From assembly GCA_000173575.1 (NCBI GenBank), contig ABYL01000002.1, positions 1 to 64,000 on the forward strand: a stretch of DNA of 64,000 bases, given 5' to 3'. The notes below the pieces were generated by a model that did not search any database, was not told where the DNA came from, and saw only the letters and a program-made list of their open reading frames with translations. A program made the position numbers and the translations under genes. Source of the DNA: Burkholderia sp. H160. GTDB lineage: Bacteria; Pseudomonadota; Gammaproteobacteria; Burkholderiales; Burkholderiaceae. This document shows positions 51,148 to 59,719 of this stretch, in pieces (positions within the stretch are counted from its first letter, which is position 1; each line of letters begins with the position of its first letter).

Positions 51148-52053
51148 ATGACAAGCCGTTCGTCGCCTGACATGCGGTTGGCTGTCTTTACCAAGAACAG
51201 CACCAATCCCGCCTATGACGCCGCGCGCATCGGTGCCGAGCGGGCAGCGACCGGCACGGGCGCGGTCGTGACGCACTATGTTCCGCAGACGCCTGACGAT
51301 CCGCAGGAGCAATCCGACCTGATCGACAGCGCGCTCGCCGCGCGACCCGATGCGTTCGTCCTCTCGCCCGTCCATCCGGTGCGGGTCGATGCTGCAATCC
51401 AGCGGATCGCGGCAGCGGGCATTCCGATCGTTTCTTTCGTCAGCCCGGTGGCCACCGCTCCCGTGGTATCGCACGTGGGCGCCGACGACGCGGCCCTCGC
51501 CAAAGCTGTGGCGCAGTACCTTTTCCAGCACCTCGATGGTCACGCGCGCGTACTCGTGGTCACTGGGCCGGTGGATTCGAGCACGAGTATCGAGCGCCTT
51601 GCTGGATTTCATGCCGCAGCGGCGGATTTCCCTGGTATCGAGCTGGTCGGGACGATAGCGGGAAATTACGCGCGCACGACGGCGCACACGCGCACGGCGG
51701 AGTGGCTGGCCGGACATCCCTGTCCGGATGCATGCCTCGTCGCCAATGATTTCATGGCGATCGGCGTGCTCGAAGCGCTGGCGGAGAAGCAATGCACGTC
51801 GAACGTCGTCGGCGTGAACGCGATCCCCGAGGCGATCACCGCCATCTCGCAAGGGCGCATGTTGGCTTCGGCGGACTTCAGCGCGATGCAAATGGCCTTC
51901 CTCGCGACTCAGTGCGCCATCCGGTATCTGCAGGGACTGAGCGTGCCCGCCGAGGTTCAACTGCCGGTGCGGATCGTGGACCACAGCAACTGGCGGGAGT
52001 GGAATCTTCCTTACGAACAGCGCCGGCTGCTCACTCTCGATGAACTGCCATAG
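51148..52053 (+). CDS. Periplasmic-binding-fold protein without signal peptide
   Basis: A 301-aa RbsB/LacI-like type I binding-protein fold: AVFTKNSTNPAYDAARIGAE at the start, then DAFVLSPVHPVRVDAAI, SHVGADDAALA and LVANDFMAIGVLEAL. It lacks both a secretion signal and an HTH, so it should stay in the cytoplasm. AAGGAA lies before the ATG. It is wedged between livJ-type and livH-type genes, which is unusual. It might sense the imported substrate, or be a misplaced paralogue that lost export. Confidence 0.8.
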   Translation: MTSRSSPDMRLAVFTKNSTNPAYDAARIGAERAATGTGAVVTHYVPQTPDDPQEQSDLIDSALAARPDAFVLSPVHPVRVDAAIQRIAAAGIPIVSFVSPVATAPVVSHVGADDAALAKAVAQYLFQHLDGHARVLVVTGPVDSSTSIERLAGFHAAAADFPGIELVGTIAGNYARTTAHTRTAEWLAGHPCPDACLVANDFMAIGVLEALAEKQCTSNVVGVNAIPEAITAISQGRMLASADFSAMQMAFLATQCAIRYLQGLSVPAEVQLPVRIVDHSNWREWNLPYEQRRLLTLDELP

Positions 52054-52109
52054 CGGGCCAGACGCATTCCACATAAACAGGTTCACGGAGCACAGCATCC
52101 CAATAGACC

Positions 52110-52985
52110 ATGACTGACCTCCTTCAGCTTATTTTTTCCGGGATGGCAACGGGGAGCATCTATGCTCTGGCCGCCCTTGGCTTCACGCTGCTGTGGCAGG
52201 CGTCAGGCACCGTGAACTTCGCGCAGGGCGAATTCGTGATGTTGCCTGCATTCGTGATGCTCGGATTCATTTCAGTCGGCCTGCCTCTCTATCTCGCCTT
52301 TCCTGCCACCTGTGTCATCGCGATCGTGGTGCTCGGCTGGGCCTTCAAGCGCGGCGTCGCCGATCCGCTCCTCAAATTCGGCATGATGCCGGTCGTCGTC
52401 GCGACTATTGGTCTGTCCATCGCCGCGCGCAACGGCATCCGCGCCGGCGTTGCCGCCGAAGCGCAGCCGTTCCCGAGCCTCTTTGCGGATCGCATCTACC
52501 ACGTGGCCGGTGTGTCGCTTTCGCTGGCCAATGTCGGCACGCTCGCCATCGCGTTGCTGCTCGTGCTCGCAACGCAGGCTTTCCTCACGCGCACTGTGAC
52601 GGGCCGGGCCATGCAAGCCGTGGCCCAGAACACGGAAAGCGCGATGGTGTTAGGCATCAATGTGCCACGAATGGTCCTGTACACATTCGCGATCAATGCT
52701 GTGCTGGCTTGCACGGCGGCGCTGCTGATCACACCCACGTACCTCGCAAAGTTCGACATGGGCGAATCGCTCGGCATCAAGGCGTTCTTCGCTGCGATCA
52801 TTGGCGGCTTCAACGACAGTCGTGGCGCGCTGCTAGGCGGAATCATCGTCGGCGTATGTGAGAACCTTGCTTCCGCCTACATATCGCCGGCATACAAGGA
52901 CGCCGTCGCACTCGTCATCTTCATGATCGTGATTCTCGTGAAGCCACAGGGCTTGCTTGGGCGCAGGGTCGAACGAAAAGTCTGA
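52110..52985 (+). CDS. livH: Branched-chain-type ABC transporter permease LivH
   Basis: A 291-aa inner-membrane permease of the HAAT family. Landmarks are SGMATGSIYALAALGFTLLW, TVNFAQGEFVML and GVCENLASAYISPAYKDAV. About eight hydrophobic segments are visible. It pairs with LivM, 18 bp downstream. Substrate identity is set by the binding protein. Confidence 0.93.
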   Translation: MTDLLQLIFSGMATGSIYALAALGFTLLWQASGTVNFAQGEFVMLPAFVMLGFISVGLPLYLAFPATCVIAIVVLGWAFKRGVADPLLKFGMMPVVVATIGLSIAARNGIRAGVAAEAQPFPSLFADRIYHVAGVSLSLANVGTLAIALLLVLATQAFLTRTVTGRAMQAVAQNTESAMVLGINVPRMVLYTFAINAVLACTAALLITPTYLAKFDMGESLGIKAFFAAIIGGFNDSRGALLGGIIVGVCENLASAYISPAYKDAVALVIFMIVILVKPQGLLGRRVERKV

Positions 52986-53003
52986 AGTGAAACTGGACCT
53001 GAG

Positions 53004-53990
53004 ATGAAAATATTTCGAATCGCGCTGCTGACAGCGGGGTTGTTGGCTCTGATCGCGATCCCACCGTTTCTCAAGAACTATGGCGTCTACCTGTCCAGCT
53101 ACTGGCTGGTGTTCGTCATTGCCACGATGGGTCTGAATCTCACCGTCGGCTATGCCGGCCAAAAATCGCTGGGACACGCTGCATTCCTCGGCATCGGCGC
53201 CTACACAGCAGCGATCCTGCTGAAGGCCGGTATCAGCTTCTGGCTAGGACTGCCGCTGGCGATGATTGTTTGCTTCCTCGTGGGCCTGATCCTCGGCTTT
53301 CCAGCGCTTCGAGTGCGGACCATCTATCTCGCATTCGCGACGCTGGGCTTCAACACCGCTGTCTGGCTGGTCATCCGTAACGAGGAATGGCTCACGGGTG
53401 GAACGTATGGACTGAACGGCATCACGCGCCCGTCGATCTTCGGCTTCTCGCTTGCCAACTCGCTGGCGTTTTATTACTTGATCCTCGTCGTCGCAATACT
53501 GTTGGGGCTGGCTCTCTGGAGATTGCTTGGATCGCCATGGGGGAAAGCCTTCACAGCGCTGCGCGACAACCCGATCCGCGCCGAAAGTCTCGGCATCGAT
53601 ACGCGCCGTTACACCTTATTGTCATTCGCCATCGGTGCCGCGTACGCGGGGGCGGCAGGCGCGTTGCTGGCGCCGCTGGTGGAGTTCATGGACCCAGCTC
53701 CTTTTACGGTGGGGGCTTCGATCATGATGTACCTCATGGTCGTGGTAGGCGGTGCGGGCTACTTCTTCGGCCCACTCGTGGGCGCCGCCGTTGGTATTGT
53801 GCTGCCCGAGTGGCTGCGCTTCGCACAGGGCTGGTACCTTTTCGCGTTCGGGATCACTGTGTTTGCGTTGATGCTATGGCTTCCTGACGGCCTACTGAGC
53901 ATTCCAGACCGGCTTCGCGAGCGGCGTCTTGCACGTCAGGCGCGAGCTGCGCGCAATGCGATCAACGGCTCGTCGGAGGCGCGGGCATGA
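53004..53990 (+). CDS. livM: Branched-chain-type ABC transporter permease LivM
   Basis: A 328-aa inner-membrane permease partner. Landmarks are NLTVGYAGQKSLGHAAFLGI and GGTYGLNGITRPSIFG, followed by the cytoplasmic loop FTALRDNPIRAESLGID. The stop overlaps the livG start by four bases (ATGA), giving translational coupling. The short C-terminal tail is arginine-rich. Confidence 0.93.
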   Translation: MKIFRIALLTAGLLALIAIPPFLKNYGVYLSSYWLVFVIATMGLNLTVGYAGQKSLGHAAFLGIGAYTAAILLKAGISFWLGLPLAMIVCFLVGLILGFPALRVRTIYLAFATLGFNTAVWLVIRNEEWLTGGTYGLNGITRPSIFGFSLANSLAFYYLILVVAILLGLALWRLLGSPWGKAFTALRDNPIRAESLGIDTRRYTLLSFAIGAAYAGAAGALLAPLVEFMDPAPFTVGASIMMYLMVVVGGAGYFFGPLVGAAVGIVLPEWLRFAQGWYLFAFGITVFALMLWLPDGLLSIPDRLRERRLARQARAARNAINGSSEARA

Positions 53991-54730
53991 CCCCTCTTCT
54001 GAAAGTACAGAACATCGCGAAAAGCTATGCAGGCATCCACGCCGTGGAGGACGTGAGCTTCGAGGTGATGCCCGGCGAGATTTTCGGCGTGATCGGCCCG
54101 AATGGATCGGGCAAGACGACGATGTTCAATAGCATTCTTGGCCAGATTGCGCCCGATTCCGGATCGATCGAGTTCAACGGTGAAAACATCACCGGCTATT
54201 CTCCGATCACCCTCAACCGACGCGGGATTGGTCGCACATTCCAGACTCTGCAGGTGTTTGGAAAAATGACTGTCCGAGACAACCTCCTTGTCGCCGCGCA
54301 GGAGCACCAGGGCACGCTGGCGAGCCGGATTTTCGCTCCAGGCGATTCAGGGCTCGGACCGAAAGCCGACAATCTGATCGACCAGTTCCGCATCCGTCAC
54401 GTTCGTGACAAAAAGGCAGGCGAATTGAGTTACGGCCAGCAAAAGCTAGTCGATATCGCCATGGCGTTCATGAGCGATCCGTGTCTGGTTCTGCTAGATG
54501 AGCCCTGTGCCGGTGTCAATCCAAGTCTGGTTGGTGAAATCAGTCGGCTACTCAAGGAGCTGAATCGCAGTCGCAAGAGCAGCTTTGTGGTCGTCGAACA
54601 CAACATGGATTTCGTTATGGACCTGTGCCATCGCATTCTCGTTCTGGTGGAGGGGCGAGTCATGGCTGTAGGCACCCCTGATCAGATTCGCGCCGACCGA
54701 AGGGTACTCGAGGCCTACTTGGGGAGCTGA
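53987..54730 (+). CDS. livG: Branched-chain-type ABC transporter ATPase LivG
   Basis: A 247-aa ATP-binding subunit. Walker A is GPNGSGKTTMFN, the signature is LSYGQQKLVDIA, Walker B is CLVLLDEPCAG, and the switch histidine is in VVVEHNMDFV. The signature begins LSYGQ rather than LSGGQ, as in many LivG proteins. It is fused by overlap to livM and is one base from livF. Confidence 0.94.
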   Translation: MTPLLKVQNIAKSYAGIHAVEDVSFEVMPGEIFGVIGPNGSGKTTMFNSILGQIAPDSGSIEFNGENITGYSPITLNRRGIGRTFQTLQVFGKMTVRDNLLVAAQEHQGTLASRIFAPGDSGLGPKADNLIDQFRIRHVRDKKAGELSYGQQKLVDIAMAFMSDPCLVLLDEPCAGVNPSLVGEISRLLKELNRSRKSSFVVVEHNMDFVMDLCHRILVLVEGRVMAVGTPDQIRADRRVLEAYLGS

Positions 54731-54731
54731 A

Positions 54732-55481
54732 ATGAACGCGAACAACCCTTGTATTGAGATCGCGGATGTCGTGGCGGGCTACGGCGACTTCATGATCCTC
54801 AATCAACTCTCCTTTCAAGCCGCTCGAGGCCGGATCACGTTGCTGCTCGGCCCCAATGGCGCGGGGAAAAGCACCGTATTGAAAACATTGTTCGGTCTTT
54901 TGAAGGTGCGTCATGGACGGATCCGCCTGGAAGGCCAGGACATCACGAGAGCAACGCCGCGCGACCTGTTGACGAAACATGGTGTTGCCTTCGTGCCGCA
55001 AGGCCGCAATCTCTTTGGTCAGCTCTCCGTGCTCGAGAATCTGGAACTTGGCGGGATCACGCTTGGTATGAAGGACACGCATGAGCGCATTCCTGAGGTG
55101 CTGGAGCTATTTCCGCGCGTCAAGGAACGTTTGCGCAGTGCGGCTTCGTCTCTCTCCGGTGGAGAGCAGAAGCAACTGGAGATTGGCCGGGCGCTGCTGC
55201 TGCGACCGCGAGTCCTTCTGATCGACGAGCCCTCGATCGGACTGTCACCGATCGTGGTGCAGGACGTCTTCAGGTTGCTGCGCAAGCTTGCGGATGAGAA
55301 GGGTGTCACGGTGCTGATGGTGGAACAGAACGTGCGCAGCGCTTTGAAATTGGCTGACGATGCCATCGCGCTGGAATCCGGGCGCATGGTCTTGCACAAG
55401 CCTGCGAGCGAATTGCTTGCCGATCCGGACATCGAGCGGTTATTTCTTGGCAGAGGGCACGCGGCGGTAGAGGAACCCTGA
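54732..55481 (+). CDS. livF: Branched-chain-type ABC transporter ATPase LivF
   Basis: A 249-aa ATP-binding subunit. Walker A is GPNGAGKSTVLK, the signature SLSGGEQKQLEI, and Walker B RVLLIDEPSIGL. It ends the operon; a bulged, T-less hairpin (ACAATTGAGC / GCTCATTGT) follows at about 55490-55509 but does not qualify as an intrinsic terminator. GGGAG precedes the ATG. Confidence 0.94.
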   Translation: MNANNPCIEIADVVAGYGDFMILNQLSFQAARGRITLLLGPNGAGKSTVLKTLFGLLKVRHGRIRLEGQDITRATPRDLLTKHGVAFVPQGRNLFGQLSVLENLELGGITLGMKDTHERIPEVLELFPRVKERLRSAASSLSGGEQKQLEIGRALLLRPRVLLIDEPSIGLSPIVVQDVFRLLRKLADEKGVTVLMVEQNVRSALKLADDAIALESGRMVLHKPASELLADPDIERLFLGRGHAAVEEP

Positions 55482-55634
55482 CAATTGAGCAACAGCTCAT
55501 TGTGAAAGCCTCAGCTTGATCTATCCTTCAGGGAATCCAGATAGAGTCGTCGTGAATCAAAGGTGGCCGCCCGTTGTGTCGCGTCACAGCGGCCTTTCAT
55601 TCGTAGAGCATGCGCAACGAACAGGTGGGTAACC

Positions 55635-56267
55635 ATGTCCGCCAGGTCTTTGGCATTCTTGAGCGGTACCTGCAGACGTCTGATCGTCGCGACAGCACTG
55701 ACTATGGTCAGCCTCACTGCCCACGCCGGTCTTGACCATGTAATTGGCTACGACCAGAGCGGAATCTGGAACCGGAACGTCCAGCTGGCACTGGAGTATT
55801 CGGTCATCGCCACTGCGGTGGGCGGCGCGCTCTGGCTCGGCAACGACAATGAGCTTGGCCACACTTTCTGGCAAACGGTGGACGCCGGGGCCATCTCGGC
55901 GGTGGCAGCACAGGCCATGAAATACACGTTTCGCCGTGCACGGCCCAATAGCGGACAGGGACCGGATGCATGGTTCGTGAGCGGTGGCGACAGCTTCCCA
56001 AGCGGCGAAGTCACACTGCAGGCGAGCTTCGTCACGCCAATCATCGTCAACTACGGACGACGCTACCCCTGGGTCTGGGCCCTCGAACTTCTGCCTGCCT
56101 ATGACGCGGTGGCACGGATGAAGGCTCAGGCGCATTGGCAAACAGACGTCCTCGCGGGATGGGCGCTGGGCACGGCGGTTGGCTACCTCGCGACCACTTG
56201 GGACACACCTATCTTTGTGCAGATACTTCCGCACGGCCTGACCGTCGGATTTTCAAAGCGCTTCTGA
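55635..56267 (+). CDS. PAP2-family phosphatase, exported
   Basis: A 210-aa protein with a signal peptide (LIVATALTMVSLTAHA). The phosphatase motifs are K96-x6-R103-P104 (KYTFRRARP), FPSGE at 121-125 and R161-x5-H167-x3-D171. In most PAP2 enzymes the middle motif is PSGH; here the histidine is Glu125. The PSGE form is seen in some lipid-A/phospholipid phosphatase relatives, so activity may be kept or altered. Likely substrate is a periplasmic-face lipid phosphate. AGGTGGG precedes the ATG. Confidence 0.85.
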   Translation: MSARSLAFLSGTCRRLIVATALTMVSLTAHAGLDHVIGYDQSGIWNRNVQLALEYSVIATAVGGALWLGNDNELGHTFWQTVDAGAISAVAAQAMKYTFRRARPNSGQGPDAWFVSGGDSFPSGEVTLQASFVTPIIVNYGRRYPWVWALELLPAYDAVARMKAQAHWQTDVLAGWALGTAVGYLATTWDTPIFVQILPHGLTVGFSKRF

Positions 56268-56281
56268 GAGGCTTTCGGGGG

Positions 56282-56854
56282 TTATCGGCCAGTGCGTGCT
56301 CGTCCCGCTGGAAACCAGCGTGGCAGCATGGCGACAAGGACGTCGTCCTTAAGGAAGACGTGATGGAAAAGAGCCGCGATTGCGTGCAATCCGGCGAGCC
56401 ACATAATCGCGTCGCCGAGCCACGTGTGCAGCGATGCGAGCGCCGCGCCAGCATTGTGTGAAGTACCTAGTAAAGGCGCAATTTCATGACCGGAGATGAG
56501 CGTCAGCGGATGCCCTTCGAGCCATGCGCCAGCGACGGCGGTAAGCGGAAGAGCAAGCAGAAGCAGATACAGCATCCATTGAATGGTTGTCGCCATGACA
56601 GCCATCCAGCGAGGCATCTGAGGTGTCTCGGGACGAGCATCGAATAGCCGCCACAGCAGGCGGATCAGGGTGAGGGCGAACACGCACAAACCCAACGTCT
56701 CGTGGAGCTGCCGGTCGAAATCGTGCATCGAAGAGTAGACGCGCTGTTCAGGTCCGCCGGGCCCGTAAATAAACGCCACGAGCACAACAATTGCCGTGGT
56801 CCAGTGGAGAAATTGGGCGATCGAACCGTATTGTGTGGCTGAGCTTTTCACCAT
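56282..56854 (-). CDS. Cytochrome b561
   Basis: A 190-aa four-helix inner-membrane dihaem cytochrome. Candidate haem-ligand histidines are in QFLHWTTAIVV, LHETLGLCVF and the last helices (LHTWLGDAIMWLAGLHAI). AGGAGG precedes the ATG at 56854. Members of this family pass electrons from ubiquinol to periplasmic acceptors or oxidise superoxide. It is convergent with the PAP2 gene. Confidence 0.9.
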   Translation of the reverse strand: MVKSSATQYGSIAQFLHWTTAIVVLVAFIYGPGGPEQRVYSSMHDFDRQLHETLGLCVFALTLIRLLWRLFDARPETPQMPRWMAVMATTIQWMLYLLLLALPLTAVAGAWLEGHPLTLISGHEIAPLLGTSHNAGAALASLHTWLGDAIMWLAGLHAIAALFHHVFLKDDVLVAMLPRWFPAGRARTGR

Positions 56855-56936
56855 AGCGCCTCCTATGTTGCGTTCCTCGATTGAGGTAGTGCCGTATTCT
56901 CGCACGACACACAACATAACAAGGCTGCCGAAAGTA

Positions 56937-56985
56937 ATGCTCGATTTCGCGCTGAAGGTATGCCGCAACTGAAATGGCTTCGGAA
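56937..56985 (+). pseudogene. Scar of a second AhpD-like gene
   Basis: Bases 56937-56966 are identical to 42266-42295 inside the peroxidase-related gene. The next ~21 bases (GCAACTGAAATGGCTTCGGA) match the region just after that gene's stop (from 42503) with two differences. The two pieces are joined directly, as if a paralogous copy had lost the ~205 bp between them, with its 5' part also gone. Confidence 0.65.
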
Positions 56986-57004
56986 TCCATGGCAGCAGTT
57001 TGCA

Positions 57005-58282
57005 TCACGCCTGCGCGGGGCGGGATGAACGCAGCACGGGCGTCGATACCGCGGTGTCGTCGATCGGGAAATGCAGTAGCGCCGCGATCACTCCCGCCGC
57101 GACCGTCGCTTCCCATATCAACGAATACGAGCCGGTCAGATCGAACACGAGGCCACCGAGCCACGCACCGAGAAACGAGCCGATCTGGTGGCTCAGAAAG
57201 CACACGCCGAACAGGGTGCCAAGGTGACGCGTGCCGAACACCTTGGCGACGAGCCCGCTCGTCAGCGGTACGGTGCCGAGCCACGTGAGGCCCATCACGG
57301 CCGCGAAAATCACCACTGACATCGCACTTTTCGGCAGCACGAAGAACGTGCCGATCGTCGCGCTGCGAATCAGATAGAGCCATCCGAGCACATGATGCTG
57401 GCGGAACCGGCCGCCGAGCCAACCACATGCCCAACTGCCCGCCATATTGAACAGGCCGATCAGCGCAAGCGCGGTGGCGCCGAGCCCGATCGGCATATGA
57501 CACAGCGTCAGGTACGCGGGCAGATGCGTTGCTATGAACGCGAGCTGAAACCCACAGGTGAAGAAGCCGAGCGTCAGCAGGCCGTAGCCGCGATGGCGCG
57601 TCGCCTTTGCCAGCACCTCGCGCAGCGGCTCGGGCGCGTTCCGATCCTGAGCCTGAGCCGCCGCATGGACCCGCGCGCGCCGGTCGAGCACGATGCCGAG
57701 CGGCGCAATCAGCAGCATCACGAAAGCGAGCACGAAGAGCGATGTCGCGATGCCGGCATGCAGCCGGATACCTTGCACGAGCGGCACCATCAGCACCTGT
57801 CCGGCGGAGCCGCCGGCGCTCACGAGCCCCATCGCGACGCTGCGCTTCTCCGGCGACGCAATGCGGCCGACCGCTGGCAGCACCACACCGAACGTCGTGC
57901 AACTCACGCCGATGCCGACCAGCAGCCCCATCCCGATCACGAGCAGCAAGCCGCTCGGCGCGACCGCCGACAGCGCGAGGCCAGCCGCGAACGTCGCTGC
58001 GCCGAACGCGACGACCGGCGCCGAGCCGTGGCGATCCGCGGCCGCGCCTGCGAACGGCTGCGCAAAGCCCCAGACGAGGTTATGCAGCGCGATCGCGAAT
58101 GCGATCAGCGTGACCGGCAGACCGCGGTCGAACGAGAACGGGCCGATGAAAAGACCGAAGGTCTGGCGGATGCCCATCGCGGCGCTCAGTATCAGCGCAG
58201 CGGCGACGATCACGAGCGTCGTCGTGGTGGTCGTCGCCGGATCGAGGGCAGGGGCGGGCTGTTTGCTGTGAGTGGTCGACAT
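57005..58282 (-). CDS. MFS transporter (monocarboxylate-porter-like)
   Basis: A 425-aa major facilitator with twelve hydrophobic segments and a short Thr-rich N-terminus. Landmarks are RQTFGLFIGPFSFDRG near TM1 and GASGW-like loops replaced by ADRHGSAPVV between TM2 and TM3. Family look is of the OFA/monocarboxylate group. AAGGAGA precedes the ATG. A GcvA-like LysR gene lies 81 bp upstream on the same strand and probably controls it. Confidence 0.9.
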   Translation of the reverse strand: MSTTHSKQPAPALDPATTTTTTLVIVAAALILSAAMGIRQTFGLFIGPFSFDRGLPVTLIAFAIALHNLVWGFAQPFAGAAADRHGSAPVVAFGAATFAAGLALSAVAPSGLLLVIGMGLLVGIGVSCTTFGVVLPAVGRIASPEKRSVAMGLVSAGGSAGQVLMVPLVQGIRLHAGIATSLFVLAFVMLLIAPLGIVLDRRARVHAAAQAQDRNAPEPLREVLAKATRHRGYGLLTLGFFTCGFQLAFIATHLPAYLTLCHMPIGLGATALALIGLFNMAGSWACGWLGGRFRQHHVLGWLYLIRSATIGTFFVLPKSAMSVVIFAAVMGLTWLGTVPLTSGLVAKVFGTRHLGTLFGVCFLSHQIGSFLGAWLGGLVFDLTGSYSLIWEATVAAGVIAALLHFPIDDTAVSTPVLRSSRPAQA

Positions 58283-58363
58283 GGCGGTTCTCCTTGGCCA
58301 CCATCGTCGCAGCCCGCCGCACAGCCGGCAAAGGAAAAGATTTCGACGACAGGTGAGTGTGGC

Positions 58364-59311
58364 TCACCTGTTCGCTTCAACGTCGGCGCTCGTGGCCGCC
58401 TCGGTGTGTGCGTCGAACCGCTGTGCCTCGTCGACGAGCCAATGCTTGAAATCGTCGAGCTCGGGCCGCCGGACTCCGCTGTCCGCATTCTCCGCGCTGA
58501 CCAGCCAGTAGGCGGTGCCCGCTGCCACGACCTGCGCGCAAGCCTCGACGAGCGCGCCGCTTGCGAGATCGCTGTCGACCAGCGGCTTGCGGCCAAGCGC
58601 GACGCCGAGGCCCATGCTGGCCGCCTCGAACGCGAGCTGGATCGTGTCGACGCGCAAGCCGCCGCCCGTATCGACACCGTCGGTGCTGGTGGCATCGAGC
58701 CACGTCTGCCAGTCTTCGCTCGCGGCGTTCACGTGAATCAGCGTCGCGCGTCGCAGGCTCAGGTCGCCACGGTCGTCGCGCAGCGTTGCCAGATAGGCGG
58801 GGCTGCACACCGGCACGAAGCGCTCGCCGAACAGGCGTGTCCATGCGGTGCCGGCGACCGGCGCGCGGCTCATGCGAATCGCGAAATCGAAACCGTCGAC
58901 CGGAAAGCCCACCTGGCGATGCGACGTGTCCACGCTCACGTTGACGTTCGGCCAGCGCGCGCGAAAGCCGGCGAGGCGGGGCAGCAGCCAGCGCGACGCG
59001 AAGGTCGGCGCGCAGCTGAGCGCGATCGGCCGATCGGCGCGATGATTAGGCAGACGCTGCGTGCCGATCGCGATCAGCGAAAACGCCTCGGAGACGTACG
59101 ACAGATAATCCGCGCCAATTGCCGTCAGCGATATGCCGCGCGGCTCGCGCACGAACAGCGCAACGCCGAGCGCCTCCTCGAGTCCGACGATGCCGTGACT
59201 GACCGCGCTCGGCGTGACGTTCAGCTCGGCGGCGGCGAGCTTGAAACTTTGATGCCTGCCGGCCGCTTCGAAAAAACGAAGCGCGGGCAGGGGTGGCAGA
59301 CGAAGCGGCAT
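58364..59311 (-). CDS. LysR-type regulator, GcvA-like
   Basis: A 315-aa LysR regulator. The N-terminal helix-turn-helix (LPALRFFEAAGRHQSFKLAA, then VTPSAVSHGIVGLEE) is typical of the GcvA/AmpR branch. The effector domain follows from about residue 90 (RPIALSCAPTFASRWLLPRL). The ATG at 59311 gives family length; longer in-phase starts encode an arginine-rich extension. It lies directly upstream of an MFS gene on the same strand, likely its target. Confidence 0.88.
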   Translation of the reverse strand: MPLRLPPLPALRFFEAAGRHQSFKLAAAELNVTPSAVSHGIVGLEEALGVALFVREPRGISLTAIGADYLSYVSEAFSLIAIGTQRLPNHRADRPIALSCAPTFASRWLLPRLAGFRARWPNVNVSVDTSHRQVGFPVDGFDFAIRMSRAPVAGTAWTRLFGERFVPVCSPAYLATLRDDRGDLSLRRATLIHVNAASEDWQTWLDATSTDGVDTGGGLRVDTIQLAFEAASMGLGVALGRKPLVDSDLASGALVEACAQVVAAGTAYWLVSAENADSGVRRPELDDFKHWLVDEAQRFDAHTEAATSADVEANR

Positions 59312-59705
59312 GTGCGTTCCCCAGGGCGGCCACGTCGCGCGTGGCGCGCGTGACATGTGGCGCAAGCATACCTTGCGGTGACGCTTGACGAGGGCGTCGC
59401 CGAACCGTCGGCGCAACTGCCGCAAAAAAACGCCTCTGAAAAATCGAGGTATCCGCATTTGCATGGTTGATACAGTCACAGAGGCTGCGTTGCGGAACTC
59501 GACCAACCGCTAGACCGGCAAGGTCGCCCCTATCTGCCGTTTGATGCCGCGCAGCCTGCACGTCTGCTTCCGAGTGCAAAACGGCCGCGAAACACAGAGC
59601 ACGGGCTCGGCGTTTTGAAGGGCGTTGCGCACCCTGGCGCTGCATAGCGGAGCCCTTGATCTCAATCGAGATTGCCCCGTGCAGCAAATTTATCCGTAGT
59701 GGTAT
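59312..59705. other. Divergent intergenic region between LysR and TetR genes
   Basis: 394 bp without a supportable gene. The right end abuts the TetR palindrome. No LysR box could be called with confidence. Confidence 0.4.
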
Positions 59706-59719
59706 ATGATGATCATCAT
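59706..59719. promoter_or_regulatory. TetR operator candidate 1 (perfect 14-bp palindrome)
   Basis: ATGATGATCATCAT is perfectly symmetric and overlaps the possible first codons of the TetR gene. The related element at 60350 shares the ATATGATG half. Confidence 0.6.

Noticed and set aside
57392-59353. 653-codon open frame antisense to the MFS and LysR genes
   Set aside because: It spans two real genes and their gap, with an arginine/glutamine/glutamate-rich translation and no motif; a GC-composition artefact.
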